Assembly: GCA_017979445.1 (NCBI GenBank)
Contig: CM030713.1
Span: forward strand, 26,333,163 to 26,397,162
Length of the DNA: 64,000 nucleotides
Direction of reading: 5' to 3'
From: Akebia trifoliata
Taxonomy: Eukaryota > Streptophyta > Magnoliopsida > Ranunculales > Lardizabalaceae
Below are positions 48,555 to 57,567 of this stretch, piece by piece. The notes beneath the pieces are model-generated. The model was not told the DNA's origin. It did no database searches and was given only the letters and a program-made list of their open reading frames with translations. Position 1 is the stretch's first letter. Each line of letters opens with the position of its first letter. The position numbers and the translations under genes are program-made.

Positions 48555-48812
48555 ATTTACGATTTTGGCTCACTGTTCGTTTTAATTACCAAAATGTAAA
48601 TGGTAACGATATCAGAGGTTTGAAAGTGACAATTTCACAGGTTTTAAGTGACAATCTCACAGGTTTCACTACTTTTAGCTAGATCGTCATTATACAAACC
48701 AGTGAGATTGTCACTTTAAACTTGCGATCTCGATCACTTGAAGAACCTATGATTTCGCACGATCATGTTTTAGTAATTAAAATGAATAATGAATCAGAAT
48801 CATAAATTATTA
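48555..48812. mobile_element. Inverted-repeat element (MITE-like)
   Basis: Outer arms cgttttaattaccaaaatg and its reverse complement (catgttttagtaattaaaatg, one insertion) pair. Inner arms aagtgacaatctcacaggttt and aaaccagtgagattgtcactt pair nearly perfectly. Boundaries approximate; no TSD resolved. Confidence 0.55.
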
Positions 48813-49213
48813 TTATTATTATATTTTTTATAAGCAAGCAAAGATATAATAAAAGAAAGAAAAAGCAAATTACAAAATTTTGGAGTTTGGGAGATTCAGT
48901 TGCTCTCCAACTGATCCAGGATAATCTCCGTAGATAGTCTATAGTAAATTAGGAATAACTTTGTCATACCAATGATTCCAAAGGTATTGGACAGATGATT
49001 TAGAGGGCTACGCGACTGAATGCCTACAAAAACGTTTCGACATTATTTACCTCTTCGAAATCACAGTCAAAGTTGAATTTTCTATTTATAGAATCTTTGA
49101 CTCCAAATAACTTTTAATTCGATTGTGATTCTGAATTTGTAACAGAAAAGAGTTTTAACGTATTTAGGATTCTTAATCAAATTATGAAGTAATTAAAAAT
49201 TTACTATTTTTAG

Positions 49214-49248
49214 ACTTACTATAAATAGTATTACTATTTATAGTAAGT
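49214..49248. repeat. Perfect 16-bp-stem palindrome
   Basis: acttactataaatagt, a 3-base loop (att), then actatttatagtaagt. No further arm homology outside it. Confidence 0.85.
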
Positions 49249-50893
49249 ATGTCAATTAGAATAAAACTAAGTTTTTGTTCTTTCTTTTTTAATAAATACC
49301 ATTGTAACTCTGTTTGGAGGGATAAAGAGAAAATTAATAAAACAATTTCATTTTCTCCAATTATTGGATTTTTTCTTCATATGAGATTTGTTTGGATTAC
49401 CAACAAATGCTTTTTTATTAAGAAAAAGAAGAGAATTAATAGAAGTAAAAAAATTAGAAGAACTCGGGGATGAAGCATAGGTCGCAAGAGCATCAGCAGT
49501 GTTATTCCCTTCGTCAAAAATTGGTCACGAAATGATAATTTACCCTTAAAAAACTGCCTGAATCATTTCTTAGCACACTACCTACACCAGCTGAAGCATT
49601 TTTCAAACTTGACCCGTCTAGATTTAATTTTCACCAGCCCACTACTGGCTTCTCCCATTTGATCAAAACAACTCTATTATCAGTATTTGTAGCAGACCAA
49701 AAGACGTGTTTTAATTCATTTACCCATCTATCAACTGTTTTTTATCACTTGGACCTTAAATCTTCTTTTATCTTTAAAGATTAGTCGATTTCTTGTCAAC
49801 CAAACTTCCCAAATTAACGAATAAAAAATTCTCATTTTTCTTTTACCGTAAAATGGTTAAAGAAAAAAAAAATGTTGCCATTATAGAATGACAACAAAAT
49901 TCTAGCTTTTCACTAAAAGGAATATAAATATTTTTCAAGGATAATTGTGAGAAGTGGCAAACTAGTTGATCACTTAGTGCAGTTACATTCCAAAATAAAA
50001 TAAAATAAACTAAAATTGTACTTATGGGGGTGTTTGATTACACAGAAAACTCTAAGGAAAATAGTTTACCATGGAAAACTTATATTTGATGGCGTTTGAG
50101 AGCAAAGCGACAAATCTTTTCTCACCCCTCCTCCCTAAGAACATGATTGGTGGCATGACACCAAATTCATATCTTATAATTTAATTTTCAAAAAAAAAAA
50201 AAAAGATCCTTTAATTAGTATTTTAAATTATAAGTAACCCTTTTCATACTTGTTCGCTTCCTCATGGTCTCATAGTTTCCACATAATTTCAAATCTTACT
50301 AAGGGTCTTTGAGCTCAAATAGATTATCAAACTGGAAATCCAACACCATAGCCTCTAGATTTCATTAGAAAAGTAAGATAAAAAAATATATCCAAAACCT
50401 TATGACTCCCAAATTGAAAATTAAAATTTACTTTTGAAAGGTTCGCTGAATGACCCTTGTAAGATTTGAAATCGTACCATGGTAAGGTTAGATTTACTAT
50501 ATCTACATATATAAATTAATAAACTTATACCACCCAATTTAAATGAAAGAGCGGAAAGAGATTTTCCATAATGTGCTCAAACAGTGGAAAATGATTTGTT
50601 AGTACATTGTTTGACAGAAAAACCATTTTCTTGGCAAATGATTAGTCAGATAAATATTTTCCCTACAATCAAATACACCCTAAATTCTTAATTATCTCAC
50701 TCTTCCTTTTTCTTCGTCAACATCATTTTCTTCTTTTTCTAATACGTGTGGGCCTATATAACATTTATTTGCTACAGCATAAAGAGAATTGTCTTGAACG
50801 AAACATAATGAAATGAGTTGAAAAGATCACAAAGACTTCTCCATAAGGTCCAATTAGTATGGTGAAGAAATGAATATTAGAAAATATCTTTTA
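49249..50893. other. Intergenic with nested repeats
   Basis: The ends gggtgtttgattaca (50032) and caatcaaatacaccc (50676-50690) are inverted and may bound an element of about 660 bp. It contains the 50287-50380 repeat shared with 4345-4440. No gene supported; the 49249-49473 open frame has no domain. Confidence 0.4.
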
Positions 50894-51242
50894 CGTTGTG
50901 TTTGGATTGAGAGAAATGGAGAGAAGAGAAGAGAAATAAAATAAATGAGTTTCTCTCCATTTCTCTTGTTTGGAATGTTAAGTGGGGAGAGAATAGAAAA
51001 AACTTGGAGAGAAACAAAAAAGGTGAGTGTTTTTTCTCTTCAAAAGTGGAGAGAAACCCTTTTAAAATATTTTATAATTCCAATTTTACCCCTAAATCTC
51101 TTTTAAGATATTTTAAAATTTCAAAATTGTCCAAGTTCTCTCCTATCAATCCAAACATGGTGGAGAAAATTTGATTTTCTCTTCTCTTCTTTTCTTTTAA
51201 TGAGTTGCTCTTGTCTCCAGTTCTCTCAATCCAAACATAACC
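50894..51242. mobile_element. Tourist-like MITE (PIF/Harbinger)
   Basis: 349 bp with ends CGTTGTGTTTGGATTGAGAG and, reverse-complemented, GGTTATGTTTGGATTGAGAG. Flanked by tta at 50891-50893 and 51243-51245, the 3-bp TTA/TAA target expected for PIF/Harbinger elements. The interior has several gagagaa/ttctctc runs and no transposase. Confidence 0.75.
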
Positions 51243-51245
51243 TTA

Positions 51246-51882
51246 AGTTGGGCATAACCGACAGCTTTTGATTTGCATGTTAATATTAATAGCAATCCCA
51301 ATACTTTATTTTCCATAAAAAACCCTATAAAATTAGTTTTAATTTTTTTATTTTCCTATGGAAGAGAAAAAGGAAAAAAGAAGAAATATTTTATTACTAT
51401 TTTATGATGCCATTTTTTGGTTGCAAGTATTAGAAAAGTCAAAAAATTATAATTAAAGCAAGAAAACGCTTTAATTTGTCTGTTATTACATATTAGACAA
51501 AAAAAAAAAAAAAACTTTTTTAGGAGAATTTTTTAAGAAAAAAAGAAAGATAAAAAATGTTGCATGCTAACAACGCATGTTTGCACTTGGCGTTGGCATT
51601 TCCTTAGATTGATATTCCCTTATACCATCTTCTCTTGACAATATTATTACTTTGAAGTTGGGACATTAATTTTATAATTTATGAAAGGCATCTTGATGTT
51701 TGTCCATTAGCTCTCGCTAGGTAGGGCTTCTCTCAAGGCAATTTGCACGCCATCTTGTCTAAATCTATTAACATAAGAATCAAGATTGTGACCCATGAAA
51801 TCTACATGTTGACATTATTATAGGTTAATTTGGCAGTAATGTCCATGCCTCCATTATTCTTCCTAAATTTTTGTGCTGAATA
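51246..51882. other. Intergenic, nothing recognised
   Basis: Poly-A tract near 51500; nothing coding. Confidence 0.45.
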
Positions 51883-52253
51883 CAGGGGTGGAGTCAGGAT
51901 TTTCTTGTAGTGGGGGCAAACTATGGTTAGTTGTATAGTTGAAGAAGTTGAACCTGAATGATTTTAGGAAGAAATTTAGAGGTTTTTTATTAGAAGTTGA
52001 AGAAAATGATATTTAAGTCATTTTCAATTAATATATGAGAAGGCCTAATATATGAGAAGGCCTGGTCAAGAGGCAATGTGATTAACAAAAAATTGAAGTG
52101 AGAGGGGCCAAAAATTGGAGGGAGGTGAGGGGGCAACTACGGAGAGAGGTGATGGGGTGGGGACAAATGGGAAATGTAATTAGTTGAAAATATAGTGTTT
52201 CAAAGTCCTCCGGGGACAATTGCTCTCACCAACTCCGTACTAACTCCACCCGT
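51883..52253. mobile_element. hAT-like non-autonomous element
   Basis: 371 bp. Left end CAGGGGTGGAGTCAGGATTT; the right end reverse-complements to ACGGGTGGAGTTAG. Flanks gctgaata (51875-51882) and gctaaata (52254-52261) agree at 7 of 8. Same family as 22676 and 44228. Confidence 0.68.
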
Positions 52254-52261
52254 GCTAAATA

Positions 52262-52929
52262 ATGGAGTTGGCCACCATTATTCTTCTTGAGCTCAAGGAC
52301 CCTCGTCAGACCATCTAGTCCCATCTTGCCTGGTATCTATGAATATGGTGCTCTAAGAGGCCAATTATCTCTCTTTAGCTAGTCGGATCTACGGGTTGAC
52401 ATATCCCAATCATAAATAATAATAATAATAAAGAAAAGATAATTTGAGGTTCTCTTTATTTGCTTTTCCTTTTTCTAAGCAAATAGAGAAATTTAAAAAA
52501 TAATAATAATAATAAGTTCTAAAAAATAAATTTGGGTTCCAAAACAAAAGAAATGGAAAACGTCAATTTAGTTAAAAATGGACAACAACATTCCCTAGAG
52601 ATTCCCTTAGAAACAGATCTCTAGGAAACTCGTACTCTGTTATTCTCTTTCGATTGAAATATCATTATCCTTTTGAAAATAAGGGAGCAAATGATAGACA
52701 ATTAAAAGTAAACAACCGATGATTTGAAAGGTATGTTCTATATTATATTAATTTTGACTTGATCGCATCCTTGACTTAGAGAGGTTTCCATTGGTACGAA
52801 ACCCATTGATTTTTACCCATTGGAAGTTTGTTGGCCTGGTATATATCAAATGTTTAGCCAAAATACTAATTTCTCTGTGTGTAAGTTGGAAGCATCATAT
52901 GTCTTCTGAGTTTTGGTGTGGAACGGAGC
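52262..52929. other. Intergenic with LTR-like remnant
   Basis: (AAT)n tracts near 52418 and 52499. At 52756 the gacttgatcg block with a following ggtac motif recurs, as in the LTR remnants at 1988, 5431 and 33196. No gene. Confidence 0.45.
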
Positions 52930-52937
52930 CCACTACG

Positions 52938-53474
52938 TAGGACTGTCAACAGATGCTTATCGGTTTGAATACAGTAATATCTGAATTCAAAATTTTTATT
53001 TGATATCTGAATTCAAATTCGAATCTGACGTATATTCTAAAATTCTATCTAAATTCGAATCCGATTATCCTATCTGATATTGGATAATATTTGATTAGAA
53101 TTTGAATAATTTGTATATAAAAAAAAAAAAACAACATTATTTTTTTCTTTTTCCAATTGATTTTTATTATTTAAAAAATCTATTATATAATTAATAAATA
53201 AAATAAAATAAAATAAAATATATTATATTATTTATATAAAAAATATATTATATTATTTATATAAAAAATAAATCAAATAAAATAATATATATTATATATC
53301 ATTTCGAATCGAATATTATCATATTCGAAATGTTAATATCTGAATCGGTATCCGATAAGGATTTGAATATATAAAACTATCCGAATTCGAATTCAATATT
53401 CGAAAATTTCGGATAATATTCGATTTTTCGAATTCGAATCGGATTCAAATTTTGACTATCCATTGACACCCCTA
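52938..53474 (-). mobile_element. hAT-like element, copy 2, perfect 8-bp TSD
   Basis: 537 bp, the inverted relative of 18756-19249. Ends TAGGACTGTCAACAG and, reverse-complemented, TAGGGGTGTCAATGG. Flanked by ccactacg at 52930-52937 and 53475-53482, identical over 8 bp. The AT-rich interior holds ttcgaat-type inverted words. No transposase. Confidence 0.88.
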
Positions 53475-53582
53475 CCACTACGTATAGTGATGTATTATCG
53501 GGATATGACTTTGTCTTGATCAATGGATTTCACATTTACATCATTGGGATTATGTGAATTTATAAATCCATTTTCCATGATT

Positions 53583-53895
53583 GTACGGATCCCAACCCAC
53601 CTGACTCACGAAAAATGAATCTACTAATAACCCTAATTCAGATTAGAGATTTTTGTGTATCCCAATAATACATTCTTTTTTGGAAATAGGTACCCAGCTA
53701 ATCCTTCGGGGACACAATTCCCCCTCCCCCTCCCCCACCCACAACTGAGCAAGTATAGACCCCAACCCACCCGACTCACAAAAAATGGATCTACAAATAA
53801 CCCCCAATCCAAATTAGAGATTTTAGTGTATCTCGATAATACATATTTTTTTTGAAAAAGGTATTCGACTAATCCTCGAGGGACGCATTTACTCC
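53583..53895. repeat. Tandem duplication of about 172 bp
   Basis: Both units contain atcccaac/accccaacccaccgactca-type starts, then atgga/aatctac-aataaccc, attagagatttt-gtgta, taatacat, and taatcct-gggac. Units start near 53588 and 53759. Confidence 0.75.
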
Positions 53896-54671
53896 GCTGG
53901 GTTCATGTGTTATATTTTCTTGAGCCATTTTTCATGAGTTAAGAGACCCGAACTTAATCATAGATGAAAACGAGAAGGTTGATTTAATTTTGATATATCC
54001 AATTCAGTACCAATAATATTCAATGGGGAGAAGCAAAGAGATGATTTTTTTCTATCCAACTTAAGAGCACCTGATCAATCTTCATTTTTGTATTTCACAT
54101 CATATCTTGCTTGTCCAACAAGGAGAAGATTTGATTTTGTTTTTTCCACTTAAAAAGAAAAGAGATAAAAATTGAAAGCTACAAAAAGTCATATATATAA
54201 GGTCAAAAATACTGACCCAACCTCGTTTTTAAAATGTTTATCAAAAGGGTCATATACCAGTTTTGGTATTTATTTATTTTTATCAAACAGGTACATCTGT
54301 TGGGTCATTTTTGCGATTCTACCTTTTTAGCCGTTTTCTGAACCTCAGACAAGAGTTCGTGTTTTTCTCTTTTTAAAACAAAATTACTAAAATGAGTTCA
54401 TGTATGAATTTGATAAAGGGTGTAAATGTAAATTCAGGTTAATATCCCAACTAGGGATACTTGTTTCAGTAAAAACCAATAAATACCCAAACAAATATAT
54501 GATCCTTTTGGTAAAATTAAAGACCATTTTTGTAAAATGCCTGAAAGAAAAGGACTCAAAGATTTGAGCTTCTTTTGGAGAAACTAAAACCGTATCCTCC
54601 TCTATCTTGGGCCTAATCCATTCAAACATAAAATGAAAAGGGAAGAAAACCTTCACTTATGGGCCGGGCTT
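53896..54671. other. Intergenic, nothing recognised
   Basis: No gene supported. The 89-codon minus frame at 54387-54656 does not continue the reverse transcriptase that enters the gap from the other side. Confidence 0.5.
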
Positions 54672-54771
54672 NNNNNNNNNNNNNNNNNNNNNNNNNNNNN
54701 NNNNNNNNNNNNNNNNNNNNNNNNNNNNNNNNNNNNNNNNNNNNNNNNNNNNNNNNNNNNNNNNNNNNNNN
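54672..54771. other. Assembly gap of exactly 100 N
   Basis: A round 100-N block is the conventional placeholder for a gap of unknown size. It interrupts the reverse transcriptase frame. Confidence 0.98.
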
Positions 54772-55643
54772 GTCTTCTTTCCGCCATTTTTATTGTGGTT
54801 ATAGCCTGAAAAGCCGTCCATGAACGAGAACAGGCCATGCCCTGCCTGTACGATCGACTAGAGTGTCGATGTGTGGAAGTGGGAAAATTCATCCTTAGGA
54901 CTGGCTTTGTTTAGGTCCCGATAGTCAACACACATGCGTACCTCCCATCTTTCTTTGGTACTGGGACAGACATTAGCCAACCACTCAGGGTACGTAGAGA
55001 CTGCAAGAAATCCGGCTTCGAACTGTTTCATGACTTCGTCCTTGACCTTGAGGTCCATTCTGGCTTTAATCTTCTCAATTTCTGCTTGATCGGCTTTGCT
55101 TCCGAGGCAATTGGTAGCTTGTGCACGACAAGATTTGTTGTCCAATCCCGGCATATCCCTGTACGACCATGCGAAGACATCTTGATGATCTTCGTAAGAG
55201 TTTGATCATTTCTCCTTTTGTTGTGACGTTAATAAGGCTCCGATCTTGACAATTCGTGGGTCCTCTTCGGTACCAAGATTGATTGAATCTGTATCCTCAA
55301 TGTTTGGCTGAACACCTTTCTCGTGACGTTCTACCAAGTCTTTGATTTCTTTAGGCGGGTACTCCATTTCGTCCTCAGACTCTTCTTCGATCCCCATGAG
55401 GTCAAAGTCGAGTTCAAGATCGAAATCATACTCATCCCTTTCAAATTTTGTTTTATCTGGGTACTCATTTGATTGAGACATATCCCTTGAAAACTCTTTT
55501 TTTGATTTTTGGAAAATATCTATTTTTTTGCAACTTTGAAAGCTTTTTGATTTTTTTGACTTTTGATAAATTTTTGATTTTTTTGCTTTTTGAGGAATAT
55601 TTGTTTTTTGTTGCTTTTCGAATACCTGAAATAAGAAGAACAA
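54772..55643 (-). pseudogene. Reverse transcriptase start and acidic linker, frameshifted
   Basis: 55643-55209 is an open linker: a Lys/Ser-rich part followed by an acidic part (DEYDFDLELDFDLMGIEEES) and an INLGTEEDPR motif typical of plant gypsy polyproteins. An in-frame TGA follows at 55208-55206. Beyond it come DVFAWSYRDMPGLD, EVMKQFEAGFLAV, VRMCVDYRDLNKASPKDEF and, in another frame, GHGLFSFMDGFSGYN. These are conserved N-terminal motifs of Ty3/gypsy reverse transcriptase. The motifs are split by roughly six to eight single-base indels between about 55210 and 54800, several of which compensate each other within a few tens of bases. The catalytic YxDD region would lie inside or beyond the gap. 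As it stands it cannot encode an enzyme. Confidence 0.85.
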
Positions 55644-55771
55644 TCATGCGAATTCGTTAATAAAGATAGGGAGCCCTCAAAACAGTCTTTACCCGAGGAC
55701 GAGGGCTCGTTATGATCCTCGGGCAAACTAGATTCGTTTAACGGAGTTTTTTTTTGGAGGCCTCAACAGCC

Positions 55772-57550
55772 TCAAGGGTCAATGGGAATTCCTCCCAATT
55801 GTTCAGAACTTCCCCTTCTCTGAGGGGGCGGATGAGATGTGAAAGTGTGATGTGTTGGGTGATTTGGTCGGTGGTTCGGAGATAACCATGATCTCCGATT
55901 GATTTTTGTCAGATTGGGGCATGGTCCCTCCCAAGCTTGGTGGGATGACGACTGATGCCCAGTCAATGCCCGTTGAAAAGGGTGATTTTTTCTCTTGGTC
56001 GTAGTGATTTCCACGTTGGTTGATTTTAAAACGGTCTCGGATAGACTTTCGTTGGAATCCCCATTGAATAAAACATCAATGCCTTCTACGAAGGATGGTT
56101 GGGACTCAACAACTGAGTCTTCTTGAAAGTGCAGTGGTGCGATTTTTACCGTTTTTGCCCTTTTTGCCAATGGTGGTTCCGATAGGTTGTCGGGTCTGAT
56201 ATGAGACTTTGAGAAGCTAACGCTAATGTGAGGGACTCGGCCGAGGTTCCAGACATTCGATTCCCGATTTTGCTTTCTTGCTAGTCGAAGTTCTTTCTTC
56301 TTTTCTTTCATTTCTGCTATATCCTTCTTTGTGGGCCTAAACCCCAGACCAAAATAATGAGTATCCTTTCTTGCTTCGACCGGTGTAGCTCTTCCTCTTC
56401 CTCCTGGTCCCAACCCATGCTTGGGTCGATAACCTGCCCTCTTCATGATCCGACCAATCATAAGGTTTGCTCGTGATAGCTTTGCTCTTACCTTCTCCTT
56501 CCCCTTTTCGATGTGATTGACAGCCGCGAATTGGTACGAATGGTAGAGTGCCTTGTCCTTCGTCATTTCTATATCAATAAATGGCACGTCCGGAGCTCTG
56601 CCGGGCGGGATCAAGTTTTCTGCCAAAACGGATATCATTCTCTGTCCCATGATGAATTTGACTCTCTGGTGTAGAGAAGAAGGTACTGCCCCTGCTATGT
56701 GGATCCATGGCCTGCCCAGTAATAAATTGAAGGTTGTCGGTATTTCCATGACTTCAAATGTTACTTCGAAGGTGCACGGGCCTATTGTGATGGGTAAATC
56801 TACCTCTCCCAAGGAGTCTCTTCTTGAGCTGTCAAAGCCTCGGACGACCTTGTTGTTGGGCTTCACATGAGACCAATCAGCGTTGAGCTTCCGGAAGGTT
56901 TCAAGTGGACAAACATTAAGCGCTGAGCCATTATCAATCAGCACCCTGGCAACCATCATGCCCTTGCATATGACCATGATGTTTAGTGGCTCGACGTGCC
57001 CCGTTCCTCCAGGCACAAATTCATCTTCAGTGAAAATAATGGGATTGGGGGCCATTATCTGGCCAATCGTTTGTTCTAGTTGCGTAGGTGAGGTGGTTGC
57101 AGGTACATGCGATTTTTCTAAAACTCTCAGTAATGCTTCTTGGTATTCTTCTGACTTTTGTATTAGACCTAGGATACTGATTTGAGCTGGCTGTTTGTTC
57201 AATCTGTCCACTATATTATGCTCTCTCTTGAGGATGAGCTTAATAAAGTCTGTGGCTTCTTCGTCTGTCACTTTCACTTTTTCTTCCGTCTTCTCCTCCT
57301 TATACAGCTTACCCTTTCCCTTTGCTTCTCTTTTCTCTTCGTCGGTCACCCCTTTGCCTTCTTCCTTGATTTTCACCCCATTTTTCGATATTTTTTTGTA
57401 CCGCCCTGCCCTTGTCATATGCTCAATGTCGGCCACCATTGCTTTCTTCATGGCTTCAACCCCGGAGGTTGTGGTGATGGTTGTCTCGTAACTCCAGGGA
57501 ACTGTCTGGATAGAGTTATAAGGGAATGGTTTGGGTGAGTGTATGGTCAT
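55772..57550 (-). CDS. Retroelement aspartic protease with G-patch
   Basis: A continuous 592-codon frame. A lysine/glutamate-rich stretch (about 36-115) is followed by a retropepsin-like domain (about 190-310) with the active-site motif LIDNGSALN (D206) and the flap-side hydrophobic motif NLLLGRPW (275-282). A G-patch-like motif comes next (about 366-386: MKRAGYRPKHGLGPGGRG), a short glycine-rich nucleic-acid-binding module. The C-terminal part is low-complexity. The protease would process the polyprotein. The ATG at 57550 is probably not the native start: proline-rich coding sequence continues upstream in this frame, and the frame reaching it from gag is broken near 57690. DNG in place of DTG/DSG is a variant I know from plant gypsy proteases. 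Confidence 0.82.
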   Translation of the reverse strand: MTIHSPKPFPYNSIQTVPWSYETTITTTSGVEAMKKAMVADIEHMTRAGRYKKISKNGVKIKEEGKGVTDEEKREAKGKGKLYKEEKTEEKVKVTDEEATDFIKLILKREHNIVDRLNKQPAQISILGLIQKSEEYQEALLRVLEKSHVPATTSPTQLEQTIGQIMAPNPIIFTEDEFVPGGTGHVEPLNIMVICKGMMVARVLIDNGSALNVCPLETFRKLNADWSHVKPNNKVVRGFDSSRRDSLGEVDLPITIGPCTFEVTFEVMEIPTTFNLLLGRPWIHIAGAVPSSLHQRVKFIMGQRMISVLAENLIPPGRAPDVPFIDIEMTKDKALYHSYQFAAVNHIEKGKEKVRAKLSRANLMIGRIMKRAGYRPKHGLGPGGRGRATPVEARKDTHYFGLGFRPTKKDIAEMKEKKKELRLARKQNRESNVWNLGRVPHISVSFSKSHIRPDNLSEPPLAKRAKTVKIAPLHFQEDSVVESQPSFVEGIDVLFNGDSNESLSETVLKSTNVEITTTKRKNHPFQRALTGHQSSSHQAWEGPCPNLTKINRRSWLSPNHRPNHPTHHTFTSHPPPQRRGSSEQLGGIPIDP

Positions 57551-57567
57551 GGGAGGTGGATCGGGTT

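Noticed and set aside
54387..54656. 89-codon minus frame as continuation of reverse transcriptase
   Set aside because: Contains none of the RT or RNase H motifs expected after the gap.
56553..57538. Several + strand open frames of about 100 codons
   Set aside because: Antisense shadows of the protease/G-patch ORF.
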